Below are positions 8,462-18,368 of a DNA stretch of 63,058 bases, piece after piece (position 1 is the stretch's first letter; every line of letters begins with the position of its first letter). This stretch comes from Actinomycetota bacterium (GTDB lineage Bacteria > Actinomycetota > Actinomycetes > S36-B12 > CAIYMF01): contig JAIUOK010000026.1 of NCBI GenBank assembly GCA_020161245.1, forward strand, positions 1 to 63,058. The letters run 5' to 3'. A program made the translations under genes and the position numbers. The notes beneath the pieces are model-generated. The model had not been told where the DNA came from. It worked only from the letters and a program-made list of their open reading frames with translations, and searched no databases.

Positions 8462-9439
8462 CTACCAGCGAGCGTGCACGTGCGGCCGGACGATGCGGTC
8501 GTAGACGTCGCGCACGGCCGCCTGCTGGTCGGCGGTGAGCGGGGCCAGCCCGGCGGAAGCAGCGTTGGCGCGGGCCTGCTCGGGATTGCGGGCTCCGGGG
8601 ATGACGGTCGTGACTCCCGGCTGGTCGATGATCCACCGCAGGGCGAACGCGGCGGTGGCAGCCCCCTCGGGGACGGCGCTGCGCAGCTCCCGGACCGCCT
8701 CGAGGCCCACCTCGTACGGGACGCCGGAGAAGGTCTCGCCGACGTCGAACGCCTCGCCGCGGCGGTTGTAGGTGCGGTGGTCGTCCGCCGCGAACGTCGT
8801 CGTCTCGTCGTAGCGGCCCGACAGCAGCCCTGAGGCCAGCGGTACACGGGCGATGATCGCGGTGCCGCTCTCCTGCGCCGCCGGGAGCACCTGCTCGAGC
8901 GGCTTGAGACGCAGCGCGTTGAGGATGATCTGGACGCTGCGCACGCCCGGCCGCGCGATCGCCGTCAGCGCCTCGTCGCACGTCTCGACGCTGACCCCGT
9001 AGGCCCGCATGCGCCCCTCCTCGACCATGGCGTCGAGGTCGTCGAAGAGCGCGTCGGACGAGTACAGCGCCGTCGGCGGGCAGTGCAGCTGCACGAGGTC
9101 GAGGGTGTCGACGCCGAGATTGGTCCGCGAGCGGTCGTTCCACGCCCGCATCGCCTGCCCGGTGTAGTTCTCCGGGCGCTGCTCGACCCGGCGGCCCATC
9201 TTCGTCGCCACGGTGACTCCGCTGCCCGGGTGGGCGGCGAGCCAGCCGCCGATGATCCGCTCGCTGCGCCCGTCGCCGTAGACGTCGGCGGTGTCGATGA
9301 ACGTGACGCCGGCGTCGACGGCAGCGTCGACGACCGCCACGGCGTCGGCCTCCGCGACCTCGCCCCAGTCGGCGCCGAGCTGCCAGGCCCCGAGGCCGAC
9401 GACGGACACGGACCGGTCTGCGAGGCTGCGCTGCTCCAT
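8462..9439 (-). CDS. aldo/keto reductase
   Basis: 325 aa from ATG 9439 (MEQRSLADRSVSVVGLGAW). The family pattern is clear: VTFIDTADVYGDGRSERIIGGWL, where Asp and Tyr of the catalytic tetrad sit in DTADVYG; VTVATKMGRR with the catalytic Lys; and DLVQLHCPP with the catalytic His. The C-terminal NADPH-binding stretch is TTVIPGARNPEQARANAAS. Length and motifs fit the AKR fold of the group often annotated as general stress or oxidoreductase proteins. The substrate is unknown. It is monocistronic between a terminator on its 3' side and the divergent DUF456 gene. Confidence 0.92.
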   Translation of the reverse strand: MEQRSLADRSVSVVGLGAWQLGADWGEVAEADAVAVVDAAVDAGVTFIDTADVYGDGRSERIIGGWLAAHPGSGVTVATKMGRRVEQRPENYTGQAMRAWNDRSRTNLGVDTLDLVQLHCPPTALYSSDALFDDLDAMVEEGRMRAYGVSVETCDEALTAIARPGVRSVQIILNALRLKPLEQVLPAAQESGTAIIARVPLASGLLSGRYDETTTFAADDHRTYNRRGEAFDVGETFSGVPYEVGLEAVRELRSAVPEGAATAAFALRWIIDQPGVTTVIPGARNPEQARANAASAGLAPLTADQQAAVRDVYDRIVRPHVHARW

Positions 9440-9514
9440 GGGACCGACCCTAAGCCGCTCGTCGACGGTACGGCGCGGGCGGCGCGAGGGCCGGTGCTCG
9501 CCTAGGCTCGCTGC

Positions 9515-9997
9515 ATGCCGGCCTGGGGTGAGCTGCTCGTGCTGATCGCCTGCGTGGTCGGCATCGTCGGCACGATCGTCCCGGTGCTGCCCGGGGCTGT
9601 GCTCGTCGGCGGCGCCATCGTGGTGTGGGCCCTCGTCGAGGGCGGCGCCACCGCGTGGGCGGTGGCGGCGGTCGCCGTCGCCGTGCTCGCGGTGGGCTGG
9701 GTGCTCACCTACCTGATCCCGGGCAAGCGGATGACCGCCGCGGGGATCCCCACCCGCACGCTCGTCGCCGGCGGCGTCCTCGGCGTCGTGGGGCTGTTCG
9801 TCGTCCCGGTCGTCGGCCTGCCGCTCGGCTTCGTGCTCGGCGTCTATCTCGCCGAGCGGGTGCGCCTGCCCGACCATGCCGCCGCGTGGCCGTCCACGGT
9901 GGAGGCCATGAAGGGCACCGGTCTGTCGGTGCTCATCGGCCTGGCCAGCACGGTGATCGCCACCGCGGTCTGGGGTGCGGCCGCCGTGCTCAGCTGA
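9515..9997 (+). CDS. DUF456 domain membrane protein
   Basis: 160 aa from ATG 9515. Almost entirely hydrophobic, with about four membrane segments and glycine-rich turns: GTIVPVLPGAVLVGGAIVVWAL near the start and VGLFVVPVVGLPLGFVLGVYLAE in the second half. The pattern of a repeated G(x)3-P(x)3-PG motif is that of DUF456, a family of small glycine-zipper-like membrane proteins without an assigned role. It lies divergent from the aldo/keto reductase gene, with a 75-bp gap. Confidence 0.85.
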   Translation: MPAWGELLVLIACVVGIVGTIVPVLPGAVLVGGAIVVWALVEGGATAWAVAAVAVAVLAVGWVLTYLIPGKRMTAAGIPTRTLVAGGVLGVVGLFVVPVVGLPLGFVLGVYLAERVRLPDHAAAWPSTVEAMKGTGLSVLIGLASTVIATAVWGAAAVLS

Positions 9998-10073
9998 CGC
10001 GCCACGCCCTCCGCCGCTCGCCGCGGCCGTCCGACCGGTCGGCGCACGACTGCCTCACAACTGCCTCGCAGGG

Positions 10074-10102
10074 TGGACTCACCATACCCCCCGGGGTATA
10101 GC
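10074..10102 (+). promoter_or_regulatory. sqr promoter with CsoR/CstR-type operator palindrome
   Basis: Positions 10084-10099 read ATACCCC-CC-GGGGTAT: perfect 7-bp arms around a 2-nt centre. This matches the operator form used by the CsoR/FrmR-like family, which includes copper-sensing CsoR and persulfide-sensing CstR. It lies between a possible -35 (TGGACT, 10074-10079) and -10 (TATAGC, 10097-10102), spacing 17, and 55 bp before the sulfide:quinone oxidoreductase start. A repressor binding here would block RNA polymerase. No CsoR-family gene is in the window. Confidence 0.6.
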
Positions 10103-10156
10103 GTGCTGAGTGCGCGCAGAGGAGCTGCGCGCACCCGAGGAGCACGGAGACACGTC

Positions 10157-11617
10157 ATGGCACGAGTCGTCATCCTGGGAGCCGGGATCTCCGGCCACAC
10201 CGCGGCCCAGCATCTCCAGCGCCTGCTGGGGAAGAAGGGCCACGAGATCGTGGTCGTCTCCCCGAACTCCCAGTGGAACTGGATCCCGTCCAACATCTGG
10301 GTCGGCGTCGGCCAGATGGCCAAGGAGGACGTCACCTTCCCGCTGGCACCGGTCTACGCGAAGATGGGCGTGGACTTCCGTCAGGCCAAGGCGGTCGCGA
10401 TCTGGCCGGAGGGCGATGCGTCGTCCGAGCGGGCGCAGGTCGAGGTGGAGTTCACCTCCCCCGAGCGCGCCGGCCAGCGCGAGCGCATCGAGTACGACTA
10501 CCTCATCAACGCGACCGGCCCGAAGCTGAACTTCGGCGCGACTCCCGGCCTGGGCCCGGACGGCCACACCGTGTCGGTGTGCACGTACAGCCATGCCGAG
10601 GAGGCCAGCAAGAAGCTGCAGGAGGTCATCGCGCGGATGAAGGCCGGGCAGCGCCAGCGCCTGGTCATCGGCGTGGGGCACGGCACCTGCACCTGCGAGG
10701 GCGCGGCGTTCGAGTACACGTTCAACGTCGAGCACGAGATCCGTCAGGCCGGCGTGCGGCACATGGCCGAGATCGTCTACTTCACCAACGAGAACGAGCT
10801 CGGCGACTTCGGCGTCGGCGGCATGTCGTTCATGCAGCAGGGCTTCGTCACCACCAGCCAGCTGTGGACCGAGTCGCTGTTCCGCGAGCGCGACGTCCGC
10901 TGGATCCTCGGCGCCCACGCGCACCGCATCGAGGAGGGCCGGATCCACTACGAGACCCTCGACGGCGAGGACCACGTCCTCGACTTCGACTTCGCGATGC
11001 TGCTGCCGCCGTTCCGCGGCGCCGACCTCCAGGCCTTCGACAAGCAGGGCGAGGAGATCACCGGCGACATCTTCGCGCCGTCCGGCTTCCTCAAGGTCGA
11101 CGCCGACTACACGCCGAAGCCCTACGACCAGTGGCGCGCCGAGGACTGGCCCAAGACCTACGTCAGCCAGAAGTACGCGAACGTGTTCGCCGTCGGCATC
11201 GCGTTCGCGCCGCCGCACCAGATCTCGGTCCCGCGCACGAGCCCCAAGGGCACCGTCATCACCCCGGCACCGCCCCGCACCGGCATGCCGTCAGGCATCA
11301 TGGCGCGCGCCGTGGCCGAGAGCATCGCCGAGATGATCGAGGGCAAAGCCTCCTCCCCGGAGCACCACGCCTCGATGGCCGAGATGGGCGCCGCCTGCGT
11401 CGCCAGCGCCGGCAAGGGCTGGACGAAGGGCACCGCCGCCTCGATGACGATGTTCCCCGTCGTGCCGAACTACCAGAAGTACCCCGAGTACGGACGCAGC
11501 CTCAAGGACACCACCGGCGAGCTGGGGCTCGCGGGCCACTGGATGAAGACGCTGCTCCACCACATGTTCATCTACAAGGCGAAGGGCCGCCCCGGCTGGT
11601 CCTTCATCCCCGAGTGA
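10157..11617 (+). CDS. sulfide:quinone oxidoreductase-like FAD protein
   Basis: 486 aa from ATG 10157. The N-terminal FAD motif is VVILGAGISGHTAAQHLQRLL, followed by EIVVVSPNSQWNWIPSNIWVGVG as in sulfide:quinone oxidoreductases. NATGPKLNF is the second flavin contact, and VIGVGHGTCTCEGAAFEY holds a cysteine pair. MPSGIMARAVAESIAEMI near the C-terminus is typical of the membrane-associated type. These enzymes oxidise sulfide and pass electrons to the quinone pool. The CsoR/CstR-like operator upstream supports a sulfide or persulfide response. Related flavoproteins of the same family (flavocytochrome c-like or NDH-2-like) cannot be fully excluded, as I cannot map all three catalytic cysteines. 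A small gene follows 7 bp downstream. Confidence 0.82.
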   Translation: MARVVILGAGISGHTAAQHLQRLLGKKGHEIVVVSPNSQWNWIPSNIWVGVGQMAKEDVTFPLAPVYAKMGVDFRQAKAVAIWPEGDASSERAQVEVEFTSPERAGQRERIEYDYLINATGPKLNFGATPGLGPDGHTVSVCTYSHAEEASKKLQEVIARMKAGQRQRLVIGVGHGTCTCEGAAFEYTFNVEHEIRQAGVRHMAEIVYFTNENELGDFGVGGMSFMQQGFVTTSQLWTESLFRERDVRWILGAHAHRIEEGRIHYETLDGEDHVLDFDFAMLLPPFRGADLQAFDKQGEEITGDIFAPSGFLKVDADYTPKPYDQWRAEDWPKTYVSQKYANVFAVGIAFAPPHQISVPRTSPKGTVITPAPPRTGMPSGIMARAVAESIAEMIEGKASSPEHHASMAEMGAACVASAGKGWTKGTAASMTMFPVVPNYQKYPEYGRSLKDTTGELGLAGHWMKTLLHHMFIYKAKGRPGWSFIPE

Positions 11618-11624
11618 GGCCGAG

Positions 11625-11816
11625 ATGTCCGAGCTGAGCACCGACCCCACGCAGTCCGGCCCCGTGTCCCCGGCGGAGGTGCCCCTGCCTGCCTCGCTGG
11701 CGCCGAAGCCCTCGTCGAAGACGCTGCGCCAGCGCACCTCCGTGCCGCTGCAGGCCTACCGCTTCGCAGCGGTGAGCCTCCGGATGATGAGCATGATCCG
11801 CAAGTCCCACCACTGA
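11625..11816 (+). CDS. small protein cotranscribed with sqr
   Basis: 63 aa, MSELSTDPTQSGPV to SLRMMSMIRKSHH. It begins 7 bp after the sqr stop with no promoter gap, and is followed by a small hairpin and then a strong terminator at 11890, so it is probably the last gene of the sqr transcript. The N-terminal half is rich in Pro and Ser; the C-terminal half is a short amphipathic basic helix (QAYRFAAVSLRMMSMIRKSHH), perhaps a membrane-surface or protein-binding helix. I recognise no family. It could help anchor or regulate the oxidoreductase; that is inference. Confidence 0.5.
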   Translation: MSELSTDPTQSGPVSPAEVPLPASLAPKPSSKTLRQRTSVPLQAYRFAAVSLRMMSMIRKSHH

Positions 11817-11889
11817 CCTCTCCCGACTCGGGAGGGACCTGCGTCCCGCTCCTCGGGGCGAGCGCGCCGGACCCGCGGGAGGCGCACGG

Positions 11890-11921
11890 CGGCCCCCGGT
11901 CACCTCGGTGACCGGGGGCCG
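11890..11921 (+). terminator. terminator after the sqr operon
   Basis: A 15-bp perfect GC-rich stem (11890-11904 with 11907-11921) and a 2-nt apex, followed by GTTCGTTCTC-like pyrimidines. A weaker hairpin (CTCCCGA/TCGGGAG) sits immediately after the small protein's stop at about 11820. Confidence 0.85.
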
Positions 11922-11990
11922 TCGCCGTTCGTTCTCGACCGGAGACCGAGCCAAGAGCCTCGCGTGAGGGTGCTCGGTCACCCTGCAGTC

Positions 11991-12428
11991 ATGCGCACCC
12001 GTAGCAACCGGCACCGCCACAGCGACAGCGGCGCCTCCGCCGTCGAGTACGGCCTGCTCATCGCGGCCGTCGGCGCCGCCCTGGTCGCCGTCGTGTTCGG
12101 CGTCGGCCGGCTCACGGCGGGCAACTTCGCTGTCGGCTGCTGGACCTCGAGCGGTAGCGCGTCCTGCGCGGCGGGCTCGAGCGCGTCCCCCAGTCCGTCA
12201 GCGAGCGCCGTCGCTGCAGCACCGACCGCGTCGGCCACCCCGTCGCCCACCTCGTCCGCGCGCTCGAGCAAGGACGACGGCAAGGACGACGGCAAGGACG
12301 ACGGCAAGGACGACGGCAAGGACGACGGCAAGGACGACGGCAAGGGCTCGTCGTCGAGCGCCGCGCCGTGCAACAGCAGCGGGAACGGGAGCGGCAAGGG
12401 CCAGGGCAGCGGCAAGGGCAACTGCTAG
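11991..12428 (+). CDS. Flp/pilin-like exported protein with KDDG repeats
   Basis: 145 aa from ATG 11991; GTG 11964 is an alternative, and neither has a clear ribosome site. Residues about 10-45, DSGASAVEYGLLIAAVGAAL onward, are a type IVb (Flp) pilin-like N-terminus: a short basic leader, a Gly-Ala processing region, the conserved Glu-Tyr and a hydrophobic helix. Beyond the helix the protein is unusual: two cysteines, a Ser/Pro/Ala linker, six exact KDDG repeats, then a Gly/Ser/Lys/Asn tail with two more cysteines. Normal Flp pilins end soon after the helix. No tad/flp assembly genes are in the window. A second pilin-like gene follows. Confidence 0.7.
   Translation: MRTRSNRHRHSDSGASAVEYGLLIAAVGAALVAVVFGVGRLTAGNFAVGCWTSSGSASCAAGSSASPSPSASAVAAAPTASATPSPTSSARSSKDDGKDDGKDDGKDDGKDDGKDDGKGSSSSAAPCNSSGNGSGKGQGSGKGNC
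12270..12341 (+). repeat. six tandem 12-bp repeats encoding KDDG
   Basis: Six exact copies of AAGGACGACGGC occupy 72 bp inside the pilin-like gene, followed by a partial copy (AAGGGC). Each unit is four codons, so slipped-strand gain or loss would change length without breaking the frame. The exact identity at DNA level, including third positions, suggests recent expansion. Confidence 0.95.
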
Positions 12429-12479
12429 GTCCGTGGGCCGCTACGGTGCATCCCTGCACCGCTGACCAGTCAGCGAGCC

Positions 12480-12510
12480 CTCTTGAGCGGCGCACAGCGC
12501 CGCTCAAGAG
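12480..12510 (+). terminator. perfect 14-bp hairpin between the two pilin-like genes
   Basis: CTCTTGAGCGGCGC (12480-12493) pairs exactly with 12497-12510 around the loop ACA. It lies 52 bp after the first pilin-like stop and 74 bp before the second start. It could end the first transcript or act as a processing or attenuation element that sets the ratio of the two proteins. No T run follows. Confidence 0.6.
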
Positions 12511-12540
12511 CAACCGCTGAGAGAAGGCGGCCACCGTGGG

Positions 12541-12566
12541 ACACATCAGCCGAACGGTTGATGTGT
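12541..12566 (+). promoter_or_regulatory. inverted repeat ACACATCA-N10-TGATGTGT before the second pilin-like gene
   Basis: Perfect 8-bp arms at 12541-12548 and 12559-12566, ending 17 bp before the chosen GTG start. The arms are more AT-rich than their surroundings, as expected for a dimeric regulator site, and it would lie in the promoter or leader of the gene. No regulator is assigned. Confidence 0.45.
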
Positions 12567-12583
12567 CGCACGGAGGTGGCGCA

Positions 12584-12778
12584 GTGACGCGGTTCAGCAA
12601 GGACGACGCCGGGGCTTCGATGGTCGAGGTCGGCCTCGTCGTCGCCCTGTTCAGCCTGGTGCTCGCCGCGTTCGCCGTCGGCATCGGCGTCATCGCCGGC
12701 CACGGCGACAACGACATGGCCTGCTGGACCGGGCACCGCGACGCCTGCACCTCCGGCATGGCCCAGCACTCGGGCTGA
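12584..12778 (+). CDS. second Flp/pilin-like small protein
   Basis: 64 aa from GTG 12584, preceded by GGAGG (CGGAGGTGGCGCA before GTG); a longer reading from GTG 12536 would run through the inverted repeat and lacks a ribosome site. The sequence VTRFSKDDAGASMVEVGLVV continues as a hydrophobic helix to about residue 40. It shows the Flp-pilin pattern (basic leader, Gly-Ala-Ser, conserved Glu), and ends in a short polar tail with two cysteines (MACWTGHRDACTSG). The CW and C spacing resembles the first pilin-like protein (GCWTSSGSASC), so the two are probably paralogues with a shared disulfide-like loop. Confidence 0.65.
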   Translation: MTRFSKDDAGASMVEVGLVVALFSLVLAAFAVGIGVIAGHGDNDMACWTGHRDACTSGMAQHSG

Positions 12779-12795
12779 GGTCCGCGCCACGACGT

Positions 12796-12829
12796 GAGAA
12801 GGCCCCCCGGTCGACCGGGGGGCCTTCTC
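12796..12829. terminator. bidirectional hairpin terminator
   Basis: A perfect 34-bp palindrome (arms 12796-12812 and 12813-12829), GAGAAGGCCCCCCGGTC and its complement, followed by GTTTCC. It stands between the second pilin-like gene and the convergent membrane-protein gene. Confidence 0.9.
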
Positions 12830-12863
12830 GTTTCCTAGGCCGACACTGTCGACCGCAGGGGGT

Positions 12864-13448
12864 TCAGCTGACCGGGATGCTCTCGATGGCCGGGGCCTCG
12901 AGCAGCTCGGCCTTGTGCAGCTTGTGGGCGTGGGTGAACCCGTACACCGCGAGGACGATCATCGCGACGGCGCCGACGAGGGCGACCCAGCCGGCGAAGA
13001 AGGCCACCGCGCCGAAGATCGAGAACGCGTACACGTTGAGCAGCAGGCCGCGCAGGGTCTCGCCCATGAACAGCGTCTGGCGCTGGGCACCGAGGGCCGG
13101 GTCGCGGTCGGCCGGGTTCTCGGCCGAGTCGATCCAGGCCGCGGAGACCTCGGAGTAGGTCTTGCCGCCGGACACGCCCTGCAGGTGGATGGCGATCATG
13201 TCGCTGTAGGCCTTGGCCTCGGTGCCGTTGGTGACGGGCTGGCCCGCGTACTGACGGATCGCGTCGTACTCCGGGGCCTCCATGGCGGCGGCCGGCGGGA
13301 AGCTGATCTTCTGCGCGGTCAGCTGGTCGGTGATGGTCTGGTTGGTGAAGCTGGCGGCGAAGAGCAGCAGCGCGCCGGCGACGGCCAGGATCACGGCCAT
13401 CACAGCGCCGATGGTTGCCAGAGTGATGTCGAGAGTCCTGCGCTTCAT
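12864..13448 (-). CDS. hypothetical membrane protein
   Basis: 194 aa from ATG 13448, with AAGGGGG about 9 nt upstream. There is one N-terminal membrane helix (TLATIGAVMAVILAVAGALLLFA), an extracytoplasmic region of about 90 residues (GGKTYSEVSAAWIDSAENP), and two C-terminal helices in GAVAFFAGWVALVGAVAMIV. It contains no cysteine or catalytic motif that I can see. It resembles uncharacterised actinobacterial membrane proteins, but I do not recognise a named family. It is monocistronic, ending at the terminator shared with the pilin-like gene. Confidence 0.7.
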   Translation of the reverse strand: MKRRTLDITLATIGAVMAVILAVAGALLLFAASFTNQTITDQLTAQKISFPPAAAMEAPEYDAIRQYAGQPVTNGTEAKAYSDMIAIHLQGVSGGKTYSEVSAAWIDSAENPADRDPALGAQRQTLFMGETLRGLLLNVYAFSIFGAVAFFAGWVALVGAVAMIVLAVYGFTHAHKLHKAELLEAPAIESIPVS

Positions 13449-13712
13449 GGTGGAAGCCCCCTTGCGGTAGTGAGTGTGTCGTGGTCCGACACCCAGGAAC
13501 CTACGCCCGGTAGTTCAAGGTTGAATAGATGACGCGGTGTCCTATCCGTCACGCAGGGACGCCTTACCTTCGCCGAGCGTCACGACCGCGAGGCTCTCGG
13601 GTCGCTCACGATCCGCGGCGGGCGCGCAAGGTCGCGGCATACCGGCCGACACCTCTCGTACGCAGCAACGCGCGCCGCGGCGGGACCCCGGCGCCGAGGG
13701 AGGGCCGGCACC

Positions 13713-13835
13713 GTGGAGCGCTGGGACGACGAGCCGAAAGGCCTGGTACCGCTGGAGATCGCGTCGTTGGCCGCCATGTCGGCGGTGGCTGCCGCGCTCG
13801 TGCTCGTGACGCTGGCGCAGGTCCAGATCGGCTAG
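13713..13835 (+). CDS. small single-pass membrane protein candidate
   Basis: 40 aa from GTG 13713, with GAGGGAGGG ending 9 nt upstream. The protein is a 15-residue polar N-terminus (VERWDDEPKGLVPLE) followed by one hydrophobic helix (IASLAAMSAVAAALVLVTLA) and QVQIG. Good ribosome site, clean membrane helix and stop just before a convergent gene support it. No family is recognised. About 260 bp upstream, back to the previous gene, holds nothing else that I can support. Confidence 0.45.
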   Translation: MERWDDEPKGLVPLEIASLAAMSAVAAALVLVTLAQVQIG

Positions 13836-13840
13836 TCGCG

Positions 13841-14140
13841 TCAGCCGAGCGAGATGCCGTCGACGACGGGCGGGTCCATCTGCTCGAGCGCCTCGACGAG
13901 GGCGTCCACCCGCTCGGGCTCCTCCTCGGCCCAGCCGAGCAGGCCGTCGGCGTCGGACTCCGGCGCGCCGGCCAGTCCGCAGAGCTCCCCCAGCCGCTGC
14001 GAGGGCACGCGCCAGACGACCTCCTGGTCGCCATGGGTGGTCAGGCTCTGCCGCACCAGCACCAGGTCGCCGGAGTCGTCGGGCTCGCTCCAGGTCGCGC
14101 GCGACCAATCGGTGCCGCGCACGTCCTCGAGGTCGCGCAT
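13841..14140 (-). CDS. hypothetical acidic protein
   Basis: 99 aa from ATG 14140, with a GGGAGGA about 13 nt upstream. Acidic and soluble: MRDLEDVRGTDWSRATW, a central QEVVWRVPSQRLGELCGLAG, and an Asp/Glu-rich C-terminal helix (WAEEEPERVDALVEALEQ). No signal peptide or known motif. The convergent small membrane gene ends 5 bp away. Function unknown. Confidence 0.55.
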   Translation of the reverse strand: MRDLEDVRGTDWSRATWSEPDDSGDLVLVRQSLTTHGDQEVVWRVPSQRLGELCGLAGAPESDADGLLGWAEEEPERVDALVEALEQMDPPVVDGISLG

Positions 14141-14260
14141 GCCGCGACGGCGGTCCTCCCCCACGGACGGCAGCCTACGAACACCGGACGGGTATTGCGC
14201 GCAGGAGCGGTGACGGGAGAGATGGCGCATGTGCGCACGCCGCCGGGGTAGCAGGCAGGA

Positions 14261-15211
14261 ATGCGTCCGAGCCGTGCCGCCCGCCGTCCCCGCCCGATCC
14301 TCGTCGCGTCGGCCTGGGCGATGGCGGCCTGCGTCCTCGCGGCTCCGCTGATCGTCCTGGGCGGCGGACCCGCCGCGGCCGCCGACGAGCGGGGCCGGCT
14401 GCGCGTCGCGGTCCACGACGCCGAGCGCTGCACCGGCCGGGCTGCGCAGCGCGTCCACGATCCGTTCTCCGTCGAGGTGGCCGGCCCTCGCGGCACCCGC
14501 GGCCTGCTGGTGGTGCTGGGCGGCACGACCGTGCTGTGGCGCACCGAGCTCGACCTCGGCCGGGGCCGGGCCTGCGCGCGGGTCTCAGGCATCGGCCCCG
14601 GCTCGTACCTCGTCGCGTTCACGACCGGGCTGCGCACCACCACCGCGTCGGTACGCGTGCTGACGCCGCAGCCGCCGGCTCCGGCCACGACCACGCCGCC
14701 GCCGGAGCCGGCGTCGCCCAGCCCCCCGCCGCCACCCCCGGCTCCTACCTCGGCGCCTCCGCCCATCACGTCGGCGCCTCCGCCGCCGACGCGGCGGCCC
14801 TCGACGACGCCGGCGCCGACGAGCGCCGCCCGCCCGCCCGCGCCGACCACCAGCGCGCCGTACGCGTCGCCGCCAGCGGCCACGACGACCAGCACGGACG
14901 GCGGGATCCTGGTCGCCGTCCCGGGTGGCGGCCGGCCCCTGCCGCCGACGGCGCCTTATCCGGCCTCGGTGCTGTCGGCCCAGACCGGCTCGTGGCCCGA
15001 GTCGGCCGCCGCCGTGCGGCCGTGGGCGGCCGACACCATGCCGGCCGCCGTGCCCGGGGGCGACGACCGCGCAGCTGCTGTCCGCGGCACGCGCACGGAC
15101 GGGCTCGCGGGCACCGCCCTGGACCCGAGGGTGCTGCTGGGCAGTGCGGCGGCCGCCTGCGCCGGCGGCATCCTGCTGGCGCGGCCCCGGCGGCGCAGCC
15201 GGCACCGCTAG
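14261..15211 (+). CDS. secreted or surface-anchored proline-rich protein
   Basis: 316 aa. A signal peptide is visible: basic MRPSRAARRPRPI, a hydrophobic core and AAAADERG. Residues about 40-135 form a small beta-rich region with two cysteines, VHDAERCTGRAAQR and RGRACARVSG. A long Pro/Ala/Thr/Ser linker follows. The end, VLLGSAAAACAGGILLARPRRRSRHR, is a hydrophobic segment plus basic tail, as in sortase-type or membrane anchors, but no LPxTG motif is present. I expect an extracytoplasmic protein held at the membrane. Function unknown. Confidence 0.65.
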   Translation: MRPSRAARRPRPILVASAWAMAACVLAAPLIVLGGGPAAAADERGRLRVAVHDAERCTGRAAQRVHDPFSVEVAGPRGTRGLLVVLGGTTVLWRTELDLGRGRACARVSGIGPGSYLVAFTTGLRTTTASVRVLTPQPPAPATTTPPPEPASPSPPPPPPAPTSAPPPITSAPPPPTRRPSTTPAPTSAARPPAPTTSAPYASPPAATTTSTDGGILVAVPGGGRPLPPTAPYPASVLSAQTGSWPESAAAVRPWAADTMPAAVPGGDDRAAAVRGTRTDGLAGTALDPRVLLGSAAAACAGGILLARPRRRSRHR

Positions 15212-15248
15212 CCGGCACCGCTGGCGGAGCGGGCGCCGCAGGAGTCTG

Positions 15249-17981
<2,733 letters not shown>

Positions 17982-18118
17982 CGTTCCTCCCCGCGCCACC
18001 CTAGGGACCGGGCCCGGGAGCGCGCGGGCGATCGGGCGCTCCGGGGCCGCCGAGCCCCGAAGCGGTGTTCCGGCGTCGGCGTTCGGTCATCGACGTCACC
18101 CGGCTGCGGCTCCCGTGG

Positions 18119-18137
18119 TTAGGCAACCCTTCACTAG
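18119..18137 (+). promoter_or_regulatory. possible DtxR/IdeR iron box upstream of feoAB
   Basis: TTAGGCAACCCTTCACTAG matches the 19-bp IdeR/DtxR consensus at about 14 of 19 positions. It lies 9 bp before the feoA start, where a bound iron repressor would block transcription or initiation. Position and family knowledge make iron-responsive repression plausible; the match is imperfect. Confidence 0.45.
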
Positions 18138-18146
18138 CCTGCTGCT

Positions 18147-18368
18147 GTGACGCTGGACCAGGCCCCCGTGGGCGCGGTCGCGACGATCGGGCCGATCGAC
18201 GCCGCCCCCGCGATGCTGCGGCGCCTCGCCGAGCTCGGCGTCCGGACGGGCGAGGCTGTCACCCCGCTGCACGCGACGGCCGGAGGCGGCCGCCTGCTCG
18301 CCGTCGGCGACACCCGGGTAGCGCTGGCGCGCGACGTGCTCCGGCGCATCGAGGTCGTCGCGCCGTGA
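18147..18368 (+). CDS. feoA: FeoA ferrous-iron transport accessory protein
   Basis: 73 aa from GTG 18147. A small SH3-like beta-barrel domain: VGAVATIGPIDAAPAMLRRLAELGVRTGEAV, then GGGRLLAVGDTRVALARDVLRRIEV, the usual FeoA pattern with the conserved R-L-x-x-L-G-V core. FeoA binds FeoB and is needed for ferrous iron uptake in several bacteria. The last 4 bp overlap the feoB start (GTGA), so the two are translationally coupled. Confidence 0.9.
   Translation: MTLDQAPVGAVATIGPIDAAPAMLRRLAELGVRTGEAVTPLHATAGGGRLLAVGDTRVALARDVLRRIEVVAP

Noticed and set aside
12270..12341. Tandem repeats considered as a CRISPR array
   Set aside because: The 12-bp units are contiguous without spacers and encode an in-frame KDDG repeat.
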